Assembly: GCF_029892515.1 (NCBI RefSeq)
Contig: NZ_JARXVF010000006.1
Location: 186,001-250,000 of the forward strand
Reading direction: 5' to 3'
Length of the DNA: 64,000 nt
Source: Pseudaminobacter soli (ex Li et al. 2025)
GTDB lineage: Bacteria; Pseudomonadota; Alphaproteobacteria; Rhizobiales; Rhizobiaceae
Position 1 is the stretch's first letter; each line of letters opens with the position of its first letter. The position numbers and the translations under genes are program-made. A model generated the notes under the pieces. That model ran no database searches, was not told the origin of the DNA, and saw nothing but the letters and a program-made list of their open reading frames with translations. Below, in pieces: positions 16,241 to 24,758 of the stretch.

Positions 16241-17899
16241 CTATTGTACCTTGTGGACGTTCATCAGTGTTTCGGTCGAAAGATTGTTGACCGAACCGAC
16301 CAACGGCGAAAGCACGAAGCCGTCCCATTTCGGGCTATGGGCCTCAATGACGTTGGGGTAGGTAAGTACGATATAGGGGCGCGCCTCGAAAACATGCTTC
16401 TGCATGGCCGAGATTTCAGCCAGTCGCTCCTTCTTGTCGAGGAGCGTGCCCTGCTTGGCATACATCCCATCGTAATCGGCGTTGCAGTAGCCGCTGTCGC
16501 TGTTGCCGCCACGCGCAGCACAGGTCACGATGCTCAGCACGAAGTCGGGCTCCACAGGTGGCACCCAGTTCCACATGGCGAGATCGAAATCGAGATATTT
16601 GACCTCGGGCGCCTGAATAGCCTCGGTGGCTGCGCCCGGGTCCATCTTGCGCTGCGTGATCTCAATGCCGATCTTTTTGAAGCCGGCTTGGATGATCTGG
16701 AAGGCTCGATCGCCGGTGCCGTTTTCCTCAGTGGGGAAGATCACTTCGTAGGACATGCGCTTGCCGTCCACCAGGCGGATACCGTTGCCTTTCCCGAAGC
16801 CCTTGTCATCCAGGATCTCGTTGGCCTTGTCGATATCGTAAGGCAGCGGCATGATAGCATCGTCGTGGAAGCCGGTTGCGGGTGCTACGATGGTCGAGCC
16901 CGGCGTCGAGAAGCCAAGCCAGACGATTTTGTCGATCATCTCGCGGTCGATGGCGTATTCCAGCGCTTCGCGCACTTGCGGATCAAGCAACTCCCGGTTC
17001 TTTGGCTTATCGGGGTTGGTGTTGATGATCAGCGTCTTCAGCCCGACACCGGGCCCGCTCGACACCGTCACGCCGGCCTTCTCCAGGGTTTCGACCGCAG
17101 TCGGCGGCGTCTGCTCGCCGATCATGTCGAGCTTGTCGGTGACCAGCGCCGTGATCATGGCATCGTCATTGGCGAAAAACTGGAGGCCAAAACCATCGAT
17201 GATCGGTTTCTTCTCGCCCCACCAGTTCGGATTGCGCGCAAACAGAGCGATCTGCTCGTTGTCGTGCCGGGTCAGCATGAAGGGGCCGCCCGAGACCACT
17301 GGAGCGGAATTGGGAAAAGTTGATATCTGCTCACCGTTGCCCTCCATCAGCGGTTCCCAGACATGTTGCGGCAAGATGGGCAGGGCTTGCAACTGCGTGA
17401 GCACGTTGGCGACCGGTAGCTCATAGGCGAGCACCAGTGTGTTGTCGTCAGTGGCCTTGGCATCCGTCATGTGGGCGATCCAGCCGGCCAGCTTGCCTGT
17501 GGCCCCGCCCTCAAACTTGCGGATCATATTGAAGGTAAAGGCAGCATCCATGGCCGTCAGCGGTTCGCCGTCCGACCAGCTTGCCCCCGGGACTGTATGA
17601 AAGGTCCAAGTCTTGCCGTCGGTGGAGGTTTCCCATCTTGTTGCGAAGGACGGTACGATCTCAAGCTTGGCGTTGTATTCTGTCAGATGGGGATAGACAT
17701 ATTGGTACGTGACGGAACTGTAGTCGGAATCCGAAACGAACGGATTGAGGGAGTCTATGGGCTGCGTGGTGCCAATTCGCAGGATCTCGGTCGCCGAGGC
17801 AGTGGGCGCGGATGGGAACTGAAGAGCGACCACAGTGATCATCGTCGCGGCCAACGTTAAAATGCAATTGTTCCAACTCTGGTGAGGCTTCTTGTTCAT
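16241..17899 (-). CDS. Peptide ABC transporter substrate-binding protein (DppA/OppA family, SBP_bac_5)
   Basis: 552 residues. N-terminal export signal (basic MNKKPHQSW, hydrophobic core to about residue 35) then EILRIGTTQPIDSLNPFVSD, the classic start of family 5 binding proteins; YQYVYPHLTEYN, GKTWTFHTVPGASWSDGEPL and ALEYAIDREMID follow. It captures peptides or similar ligands in the periplasm. Good GGGAG site 7 bases before ATG 17899. Divergent from the permease genes, with 75 bases between, and first of a unit with two peptidases. Confidence 0.92.
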   Translation of the reverse strand: MNKKPHQSWNNCILTLAATMITVVALQFPSAPTASATEILRIGTTQPIDSLNPFVSDSDYSSVTYQYVYPHLTEYNAKLEIVPSFATRWETSTDGKTWTFHTVPGASWSDGEPLTAMDAAFTFNMIRKFEGGATGKLAGWIAHMTDAKATDDNTLVLAYELPVANVLTQLQALPILPQHVWEPLMEGNGEQISTFPNSAPVVSGGPFMLTRHDNEQIALFARNPNWWGEKKPIIDGFGLQFFANDDAMITALVTDKLDMIGEQTPPTAVETLEKAGVTVSSGPGVGLKTLIINTNPDKPKNRELLDPQVREALEYAIDREMIDKIVWLGFSTPGSTIVAPATGFHDDAIMPLPYDIDKANEILDDKGFGKGNGIRLVDGKRMSYEVIFPTEENGTGDRAFQIIQAGFKKIGIEITQRKMDPGAATEAIQAPEVKYLDFDLAMWNWVPPVEPDFVLSIVTCAARGGNSDSGYCNADYDGMYAKQGTLLDKKERLAEISAMQKHVFEARPYIVLTYPNVIEAHSPKWDGFVLSPLVGSVNNLSTETLMNVHKVQ

Positions 17900-17947
17900 A
17901 GGAATCTCCCGAGACGCAAGATTTCCAATTCTGGGTACTTGCTTGAT

Positions 17948-17967
17948 ATTCAGGCTACTGAGTATGA
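17948..17967. promoter_or_regulatory. Operator-like motif B between divergent transport operons
   Basis: Read leftward it starts TCATACTCAG, identical to the first ten bases of motif C before the GntR gene. The second half is less similar. An additional direct repeat GAGTATGATGAGT covers 17960-17972. It sits 8-27 bases before the dppB-like start and 49-68 bases before the binding-protein start, so one site could control both. Confidence 0.5.
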
Positions 17968-17974
17968 TGAGTTT

Positions 17975-18967
17975 ATGTCAAGGCGCTTGGGAGGAGCGGA
18001 GACATTGCGGGGCTCAGCCTATGTATGGAAGCGCGTTGCTTTCGCCGTTGTCACGGTTTTTATCGCACTGACGCTGAATTTCGTTCTCTTCCGCGTCCTT
18101 CCCGGTGGCCCGGTCAGCCAGATATCGCGTGTACCGAACGCCTCGCCAGCCTTAAAACAGGCTCTGACCACACAATTCGGGTTGGATAAGCCGTTGTGGG
18201 AGCAATACTTGCTCTATCTCCGGCAGACGCTGCAAGGAAATCTGGGCGTCTCTTACATGAATCGGCAACCCGTCTTCGACAACCTCATCGACGCATTCGC
18301 CAATACTATTCCCATGGTGACACTGGGAACTATCCTGGCGCTGGTGATCGGCATCGTGGCAGGTGTTGTGTCCGCGGTCCGTCGCGGCAGCGCAATCGAT
18401 CATTTCAGCACGAATATTGCCGTATTGTTCTATGCCTTTCCCACGCAGTTCCTCGGCATGATGCTCCTCGTCATATTCGCCGGGATCCTGCCGGCTGCTG
18501 GCATGAGCGACCCCTTCGCCGTCGGCGGCTCAAGCTGGGATACCTTCCTCGACATGTTCAAGCACATGATCCTGCCGGTCACGACTCTGATGCTGACGCT
18601 CTACGCTGAGAACGCGCTTATCGTACGCTCGGCGATGCTGGAAACCTTGGGGGAAGATTACATTCTAACGGCTAAAGCCAAGGGTGTCCCACGCGGCAGG
18701 ATGATCCGCGCGCACGCTTTGCGCAATGCCATGCTGCCCATCGTCACCATGGTGGCAATGTCGCTTGGCGCTGTCGTCACCGGTTCGATCTTGATCGAAG
18801 TGATCTTTTCCTGGCCGGGCATTGGGCGTGCGCTCTATACCGCTGTGCTTAAGCGCGATTACCCGATGCTGCAGGGCGGCTTCCTGGCCATTACCGTCGT
18901 GGTGATCACCTTCAACCTCCTCGCCGACTTGATCTACTACAAACTCGATCCCCGGATAACCACATGA
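17975..18967 (+). CDS. Peptide ABC transporter permease (DppB-like)
   Basis: 330 residues from ATG 17975 (MSRRLGGAETLRGSAYVWKR). Six transmembrane segments in the DppB/OppB pattern: first helix FAVVTVFIALTLNFVLFRVL, text LPGGPVSQ, and the EAA loop TAKAKGVPRGRMIRAHALRN. The open frame upstream of 17975 runs into the divergent gene. Overlaps the next gene by four bases (ATGA). Imports the ligand of the binding protein encoded opposite. Confidence 0.9.
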   Translation: MSRRLGGAETLRGSAYVWKRVAFAVVTVFIALTLNFVLFRVLPGGPVSQISRVPNASPALKQALTTQFGLDKPLWEQYLLYLRQTLQGNLGVSYMNRQPVFDNLIDAFANTIPMVTLGTILALVIGIVAGVVSAVRRGSAIDHFSTNIAVLFYAFPTQFLGMMLLVIFAGILPAAGMSDPFAVGGSSWDTFLDMFKHMILPVTTLMLTLYAENALIVRSAMLETLGEDYILTAKAKGVPRGRMIRAHALRNAMLPIVTMVAMSLGAVVTGSILIEVIFSWPGIGRALYTAVLKRDYPMLQGGFLAITVVVITFNLLADLIYYKLDPRITT

Positions 18968-19914
18968 CCGTCTCGATGCCTGGGACTTCTTCCTCGGAAC
19001 TCGAGGCGCGCTTCGGCTTCTGGGCGATGCTGAAGGATGTGCTGCACCAGACGCCCGCACTCGCGGGGCTCACCATCGTCGCCGTCTTCATCGTTCTGGC
19101 GCTCATCGCTCCGCTCATCGAGCCGTACGGTATCCATGAAGCCACCTGCGCCGTGTTCGAGCCGCCGTCTAGGCAGCATTGGTTCGGCTGTGACGACGGC
19201 GGCATCGATGTATTCAGCCTGGTACTGCGCGGCGGTCGCATTTCGATGATCGTGGGAGCAACCGCTACACTTATCGCCATCGGCATCGGCGCGACGGTCG
19301 GCATCCTGTCAGGCTATTTCGGCGGCTGGGTGGATGTCGTGCTGATGCGAGTCACCGACTATTTCCTGGTCATCCCTCAGATCGTTCTGATGATCGTGAT
19401 CGCGGCGGTTTGGGGCCCCAGTCTGTCGCATGTCATTATCGTCATTGGAGTTCTAATGTGGACGAGCACCGCCCGGCTCATCCGCGCCCAGGTCAAAAGC
19501 CTACGCGAGCGGGTATATGTGAAGCGCGTCGAGGCGCTGGGTGCCAGCCATTTACATATCATCGTCCGTCACATTGTCCCGCAGGTCGGGCCGCTCCTGG
19601 TCGCCAACACGGTGCTTGCCATCACGGTCGCCATCTTCAACGAGACAGCGCTGGCGTTCCTAGGCCTTTCGGATCCTACGGCAATCACCTGGGGCACAAT
19701 TATGGAGCACGCATTCGACCGTGCTGCCGTCAGCAGTGGCGCCTGGTGGGCCATCGTGCCAGCAGGCGTCGCCGTCGCCGTGCTGATCATGGGTTGCTAT
19801 ATGCTGGGCCGCTCAATTGAGGACGGGCTGAATCCGCGGCTCAAGGTCTCGTATCTCTCTTTGCATGGCTGGAAATTGCGCCCGCTCGTCGGGCGGGGGC
19901 CGGATGCCATATGA
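18964..19914 (+). CDS. Peptide ABC transporter permease (DppC-like)
   Basis: 316 residues. DppC/OppC family: N-terminal single helix LAGLTIVAVFIVLALIAPLI, the periplasmic text HWFGCDDGGIDVFSLVLRGG, and the EAA loop KRVEALGASHLHIIVRHIVP. Start overlaps dppB-like stop. Forms the membrane pair with the preceding gene. Confidence 0.9.
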   Translation: MTVSMPGTSSSELEARFGFWAMLKDVLHQTPALAGLTIVAVFIVLALIAPLIEPYGIHEATCAVFEPPSRQHWFGCDDGGIDVFSLVLRGGRISMIVGATATLIAIGIGATVGILSGYFGGWVDVVLMRVTDYFLVIPQIVLMIVIAAVWGPSLSHVIIVIGVLMWTSTARLIRAQVKSLRERVYVKRVEALGASHLHIIVRHIVPQVGPLLVANTVLAITVAIFNETALAFLGLSDPTAITWGTIMEHAFDRAAVSSGAWWAIVPAGVAVAVLIMGCYMLGRSIEDGLNPRLKVSYLSLHGWKLRPLVGRGPDAI

Positions 19915-19927
19915 AAGGAGCCGTAGC

Positions 19928-21613
19928 TTGAAAAGCGCCTTTGCAATCCAGGATCTGAATGTCTGGTTCGGCACCGATGTAGGTGGCCGGCGCGCCGAGT
20001 TTCATGTGGTGAAGAACGTCAATCTTGAGCTCGCCCCCGGGGAACGGCTGGGGTTGGTTGGTGAATCTGGTTCCGGCAAGACAACCACCATCCTAGCGGC
20101 CATGGGACTGCTAACAAGCAACGCCGAGGTGTCGGGCAGGATCCTTCTCGATCGAAAGGACATTCTACGAGAGGGCGAGTCGAGCGTTGCCCCACACCGC
20201 TGGAAGGACATCGCCATGGTGTTCCAGGGCGCTATGAGCGCCTTCAATCCGGTCAAGACCGTAGGCTGGCAGATCGCCGAGGCAATGCATATGCATGGCG
20301 TTGCGCGTGGCGTCGCCATTTCGCGCCGCATCGGGGAACTGCTTGAATTGGTTGGCATTCCTGCCGAACAGGCCGAGCGCTTCCCGCATCAGTTCTCCGG
20401 CGGCATGCGCCAGCGCGCTATGATCGCCATGGCGCTCGCATGTGAGCCGAAGGTGCTTCTGGCCGACGAGCCCACGACGGCACTGGATGTGATGGTGCAG
20501 GACCAGGTGATGAAGCTCCTGGTGCGGCTCAGCAAGGAGCTCAACCTGGCACTCGTCCTAGTTACCCACGACCTGGCTATCGTCGCCCAATCCTGCCAAC
20601 GTGCGGCCGTGATGCTGAAAGGCGAGGTGATCGAGCAGGGGCCGGTTGCAGACCTCTATCATCGCCCGAGGCACGAATATACGCGTAGGCTCTTCGAGGC
20701 GACGCCAGATATCTTTGCCTCGGCTCAAGTCTCGCGGCGCGTTTGCGCACCCGCGAGCGAAACTCCCAGAAATGCGCCACTGCTTGACGTTCGCGGCCTC
20801 AGCGTGTCCTACCTGCGCAGCCGCTCCATAAGCGACATTGTACGCGGGCGTCCTATAGATGCGCCGGCCGTTGTTGATGACGTTTCGCTCCGCGTCGAGC
20901 GTGGCGAGATGGTCGCTCTGGTCGGACAGTCCGGTAGCGGCAAGACTACCGCGCTGCAGGCCATCCTTGGCATGATCAGGCCATGCGCGGGCTCCATCCA
21001 GTTCAATGGTCGTGACGTCACGTCTCTTACCAGCCGGCAATGGCGGCCGCTGCGTCGCCAAATCCAGATGATTTACCAAGATCCCTACGAGTCGCTCGAC
21101 CTACGCTACCGCGTGCGTTCTACAGTCGAGGAGCCGCTACGCGTCCACGGCATCGGCACCACGGCGAAGGAGCGCGAGACACTGGTCTGCGCCGCGCTCG
21201 ACCGAGTCGGATTAACGCCGGTGCACCACTACCTCGGCCGGTTTCCACACGAGCTTTCGGGAGGGCAGCGGCAGCGCGTGGCGATCGCCTCCGCCATCGT
21301 GCTCAGGCCCGAGTTGTTGCTGGCCGACGAGCCAGTTTCCATGCTGGATGTATCGGTGCGCGCTGGAGTGCTCGAACTCCTGAACGAACTGCGAGCCGAT
21401 GCCAGAATGGGTATCCTGATGATCACGCACGATCTTTCGACAGCGGCGAATTATGCCGACCGCATCGCCGTCATGCATCAGGGCCGGATCGTGGAAAATG
21501 GGGATGCCGCCACGGTCGTCCGTTCTCCGCGAGCGCCCTACACGCGGGCATTGCTAGCCAGCATTCCCAATCCGGATCCGGACCGGTCTGGCTTCGTCAA
21601 CTCAGCGGCCTGA
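19928..21613 (+). CDS. Fused peptide ABC transporter ATPase (DppD-DppF in one chain)
   Basis: 561 residues with two complete nucleotide-binding domains. Domain 1: Walker A GESGSGKTT, signature FSGGMRQRAMIA, Walker B LLADEPTTALD. Domain 2 (from about residue 285): Walker A GQSGSGKTT, signature LSGGQRQRVAIA, Walker B LLADEPVSMLD. The start is most likely TTG 19928, with AAAGGAG at 19914-19920, seven bases before; ATG 19865 and 19904 overlap dppC. GsiA-like fused ATPases are known. Ends 12 bases inside the convergent GntR gene, so the two 3' ends overlap. Confidence 0.9.
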   Translation: MKSAFAIQDLNVWFGTDVGGRRAEFHVVKNVNLELAPGERLGLVGESGSGKTTTILAAMGLLTSNAEVSGRILLDRKDILREGESSVAPHRWKDIAMVFQGAMSAFNPVKTVGWQIAEAMHMHGVARGVAISRRIGELLELVGIPAEQAERFPHQFSGGMRQRAMIAMALACEPKVLLADEPTTALDVMVQDQVMKLLVRLSKELNLALVLVTHDLAIVAQSCQRAAVMLKGEVIEQGPVADLYHRPRHEYTRRLFEATPDIFASAQVSRRVCAPASETPRNAPLLDVRGLSVSYLRSRSISDIVRGRPIDAPAVVDDVSLRVERGEMVALVGQSGSGKTTALQAILGMIRPCAGSIQFNGRDVTSLTSRQWRPLRRQIQMIYQDPYESLDLRYRVRSTVEEPLRVHGIGTTAKERETLVCAALDRVGLTPVHHYLGRFPHELSGGQRQRVAIASAIVLRPELLLADEPVSMLDVSVRAGVLELLNELRADARMGILMITHDLSTAANYADRIAVMHQGRIVENGDAATVVRSPRAPYTRALLASIPNPDPDRSGFVNSAA

Positions 21614-22483
21614 CCGACCTGCCCCTTTCTTCCCAGTGGATGGCGTGGACCGCTTGCCACCGTGAAGTGGCAGCACCACCCACTGTTTCATGTCGGTGGG
21701 TTGCAGCAAGTGTCGGCTTCCTGACCCGGACATATAGAACACAAAGTCCGAGGCCTTGTAAGTTTGTTGGTAGCAATCGAAAGCCTTGCCATCGCCGGTG
21801 AAGGAAACGCCTCTGATACGCACAACCTGGTCGCGCGGACCGAGATCGAGCGCCTCGCGCTCCGTTGCCGTCGGCCGGTCCACTTCCAACGATTGCTCGA
21901 CATGCTCGTCTCGAAGCCCGTAGCGGTCGGCAAGCAAGCCATACAGCGAGTCGCCCGCTTCCAATTCCTTGTGGTCAATCGCGGGCACCAGGCTAAGCGG
22001 CAGAACCGCCTGCTCTAAGATCGCAGGTGCCGTCCGCAGCCTGCGACGTCGGATGATCTCCCAGACCGGTTGCCCCAGCTCGATCGACAGCGCCTTGGCG
22101 ATCTCCGGGCTCGGCAATCCGATGTTGATCTTGAGCACCTCCGTGGCGAGGTCGGGTCTGCCGCCGGAAGGCGATAGTGTCTCAAGCAGGCGGCCGGCTC
22201 GGCTGGGCTCGCTGACGATGCGGTCTCGGGCGACGAAGGTGCCAATCCCCTGATGGCGATGGATCTTGCCGGCGTGTTCCAATTTATCCAGCGCGTGGCG
22301 CACGGAAATCAGGCTGACGCCCGTCAGTCGGGCCAGTTCGGTCGAACTCGGTAGCTTGTCGCCGCCTGTTAGACCGTTTGTGGCGATGAAATCGAGGATC
22401 CAATCGTAGACAATTTGATAGCGGAGTTTTCGCTCCACGCTCTCCTGGGATGCGATCTGTTTTTGCCTCTGAGCCAAAGTCAC
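21602..22483 (-). CDS. GntR-family transcriptional regulator (HutC subfamily, UTRA domain)
   Basis: 293 residues from GTG 22483 (TTG 22477 has better spacing to GGGAG). Winged helix at about 30-100: KLPSSTELARLTGVSLISVR, HALDKLEHAGKIHRHQGIGTFV. The rest is a UTRA ligand domain (QPVWEIIRRRRL, EQAVLPLSLVPAI, YGLRDEHVEQSLEV, RIRGVSFTGDGKAFD). HutC-type regulators usually repress catabolic operons and release on binding a pathway sugar phosphate or metabolite. It lies at the end of the peptide-import operon, and a copy of the operator-like motif lies 74-93 bases upstream, suggesting autoregulation and control of the island. Confidence 0.88.
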   Translation of the reverse strand: MTLAQRQKQIASQESVERKLRYQIVYDWILDFIATNGLTGGDKLPSSTELARLTGVSLISVRHALDKLEHAGKIHRHQGIGTFVARDRIVSEPSRAGRLLETLSPSGGRPDLATEVLKINIGLPSPEIAKALSIELGQPVWEIIRRRRLRTAPAILEQAVLPLSLVPAIDHKELEAGDSLYGLLADRYGLRDEHVEQSLEVDRPTATEREALDLGPRDQVVRIRGVSFTGDGKAFDCYQQTYKASDFVFYMSGSGSRHLLQPTDMKQWVVLPLHGGKRSTPSTGKKGAGRSGR

Positions 22484-22556
22484 TCCCTCGGCATGTTGAT
22501 CGACAGGTAATTTGTCCCTTTCCCGTCAACCCGGCCGCGGTCAACAGACAATCGCT

Positions 22557-22576
22557 GTCATACTCAGAATCATAAG
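22557..22576. promoter_or_regulatory. Operator-like motif C upstream of the GntR gene
   Basis: TCATACTCAGAATCATAAGC. Fifteen of 20 positions match motif A (12970-12989, read leftward) and the first ten match motif B exactly. It lies 74-93 bases before the GntR start codon in a 258-base gap otherwise without recognisable features. Confidence 0.5.
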
Positions 22577-22741
22577 CACATGCTAGCTGCATTTGTTGCC
22601 TCCTCGGACAAGGCTTCGCCCAAGGGGACGCCTACGCGGTCGCCCGACGAGGTCGGCCGGCGGCGCATCGTCGAAGCTAAATCTTTGGGAGATCGACCTC
22701 TGTGGCCCTGCGCGCCGGCGTCGATCGGGAGCATGATCGCT

Positions 22742-23839
22742 TCACTTAGCCAGTAGATGAGTTCCAATCTGCAAAAAAGCGAACTTGGCGATATCGCGTC
22801 TGCTTTCACAGCGCTCATTGATCACTGGATTGACAGGCAATCGAAAGCCGAAGGGCGGGAAATGCACGCCGCCTCTTTCAATCCAATAGGCGTCAAGATC
22901 GGTTCGCATTCTCATGCGCCTGCGTGCCGATGCCCTTTGATTGATGACGTGACGAGAGTTGGAAACTGCGATGATGTAGGATGTGACACTCCGCGCCATC
23001 ATGCCATTCAAGACCAGCAACACTGCATCCTTGGGCCGCAAGCCGCCAAGGTCACGGGTCGCGGAAATGACGGCTCTCTTCGCGTCTTGCTGGGCAGATC
23101 CCTGCAAACCTCCGATAGCGATACTGTAGGAGTTGCCTGGCCTGCGCACGAAGACGAAACTTGCCGTACACAAAATTGCGCGATCGACAGCGCGTATGAG
23201 ACGCAGCGCGAAAACACCCTCATGACGGCTGCCACAATGGTCCGTGAGAGACAGCTGCAGTCGATAATCCTGATCGCGCCCTGAGACAGCACCGATCTCA
23301 ACCTTTCCGCCCTGCCAAAGCGTTTGGAGCATTTGCGGCTTGAGAAGAAACCCCGCCACATCAAAATGCTGGACGAGAATGTCGAAGCGAGTCCGATATG
23401 CCATTCGGTAAACGAGGAACGCCGACAGTGATTTCCGGACAAGATCGTCATGCGGCGGTGCAAATGTGTGCTGCTGAGTGAATTCCTGAAGGAACCGTAG
23501 CCAGCGCAATGTGAGTATTGGCGAAATGGCGAAGCGCAGCCAGAACGCCATTGTGCGCCGGAACGCCACGCGTTTGCCCATGGTGATCGCCTGCCGAAGT
23601 ATCGAATGCGACGCAGGCAGCTGCTTCGACGGCTCGGCATCGGAGCGCTCTTCGTGTTTTCCTGCCTTGGTGGTCGGCAGTTGCGAGAGGGTGGAAGACG
23701 AACTTGGATGTGTATGTGTATCCGCAAGCATGACGGCGCCATTGATGATTGACCGAATAGGCGGCGAGGCCGCGCCTTGCCTTTCTTCATCTGTGTCAAG
23801 ATTGGATGGAGGAAAATCCGGCGCCCTGTGAGCAACCAT
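22742..23839 (-). CDS. DUF535 / VirK-YbjX family protein
   Basis: 365 residues from ATG 23839; ATG 24016 and ATG 23731 are alternatives, and conserved sequence starts near RRTMAFWLRFAISP. Family signs: KSLSAFLVYRMAYRTRFDIL, QHFDVAGFLL, YRLQLSLTDHCGSRHEGVFA, IGGLQGS, ATRDLGGLRPKDAVLL, VSNSRHVINQ and YWIERGGVHF. VirK in Shigella and YbjX in Enterobacteria relate to virulence factor export and envelope stress or antimicrobial-peptide resistance; the biochemical role is unknown. No signal peptide. It is divergent from a two-component system, a frequent sign of regulation by it. Confidence 0.78.
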   Translation of the reverse strand: MVAHRAPDFPPSNLDTDEERQGAASPPIRSIINGAVMLADTHTHPSSSSTLSQLPTTKAGKHEERSDAEPSKQLPASHSILRQAITMGKRVAFRRTMAFWLRFAISPILTLRWLRFLQEFTQQHTFAPPHDDLVRKSLSAFLVYRMAYRTRFDILVQHFDVAGFLLKPQMLQTLWQGGKVEIGAVSGRDQDYRLQLSLTDHCGSRHEGVFALRLIRAVDRAILCTASFVFVRRPGNSYSIAIGGLQGSAQQDAKRAVISATRDLGGLRPKDAVLLVLNGMMARSVTSYIIAVSNSRHVINQRASARRRMRMRTDLDAYWIERGGVHFPPFGFRLPVNPVINERCESRRDIAKFAFLQIGTHLLAK

Positions 23840-24065
23840 CAACGGGCCTATACAATCCGCTTTTCCGGGCGCCTTATCGGACCATCGATTGCGTCGCGAT
23901 CGATTGGTCAAGCCCGGCCGATAGAGGCTTGAATCAAAAGCTGATAGCGACGATCGATGTGCTGGTGGCGGGTCGATGGCGCTACGGAAGATTTGCCATG
24001 AACGGTCTGAAGGCAACGGACCAGGCGAAGGCGAAAGAAGAACTCAGCAGGATGCGGAGCTAAAC

Positions 24066-24758
24066 GTGGAAAACAGTCTCGTTCTGATCGTTGAGGATGA
24101 GCCGGAGATTGCGCAGATATTGGATGCCTATCTCGTGCGTGAAGGATACCGTACCGTGCGGGCTTCCGATGGTGAAACCGCGCTACAGCATCATGCAGTC
24201 CTGTCGCCGGATATTGTCTTGCTGGATGTTCGGATACCGAAACTGGACGGCTTTGCTGTTCTTGCGCGTTTGCGGCACGCGGGCGATACACCGGTCATCA
24301 TGGTAACTGCGCTTGCTGAAGACATCGATCGCCTGAGCGGCCTGCGTCTGGGCGCAGACGACTATGTGGTCAAGCCCTTCAACCCGCAGGAAGTGGTCGC
24401 CCGTGTGAAGGCTGTTCTTCGTCGCACCAATGGCGAACGACAAGACGCTGTACGCCGCTTCGGTGCCATTGAAGTGGATTCCAATGCCTATTCAGCCTTC
24501 GTCAACACGGATGGGCAGCGCATTCCCATACAGCTTACCCTAAGCGAATTTCGCATTCTCGCCTATATGATCCGCCGCCCCACGCATGCATTCGACCGCG
24601 CTGATATTCTCGATGCCTGCCTGCCAGAAAGTGCCGCTTTGATGCGCACCGTCGACACGCACATTTCCAATCTTAGACGGAAGCTTGAGGAGCTAGGTCA
24701 GACGGGCTTCTTTCCCGCCATTCGTGGCGTCGGTTATCGGTTTGCGGATCCCAAATGA
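24066..24758 (+). CDS. OmpR-family response regulator
   Basis: 230 residues from GTG 24066 (GCGGAG upstream). Receiver domain at 5-120: acidic pocket Glu10-Asp11-Glu12, phosphoryl acceptor Asp54 in DIVLLDVRIPKLDG, Thr in VTALAE, Lys in DDYVVKPFNP. The C-terminal winged helix (QLTLSEFRILAYMIRR, RTVDTHISNLRRKLEELG, IRGVGYRF) is OmpR/PhoB type and closest in feel to the BaeR/AdeR group. Overlaps the kinase gene by four bases. Probably regulates the divergent DUF535 gene, its own operon, or an efflux system elsewhere. Confidence 0.93.
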   Translation: MENSLVLIVEDEPEIAQILDAYLVREGYRTVRASDGETALQHHAVLSPDIVLLDVRIPKLDGFAVLARLRHAGDTPVIMVTALAEDIDRLSGLRLGADDYVVKPFNPQEVVARVKAVLRRTNGERQDAVRRFGAIEVDSNAYSAFVNTDGQRIPIQLTLSEFRILAYMIRRPTHAFDRADILDACLPESAALMRTVDTHISNLRRKLEELGQTGFFPAIRGVGYRFADPK

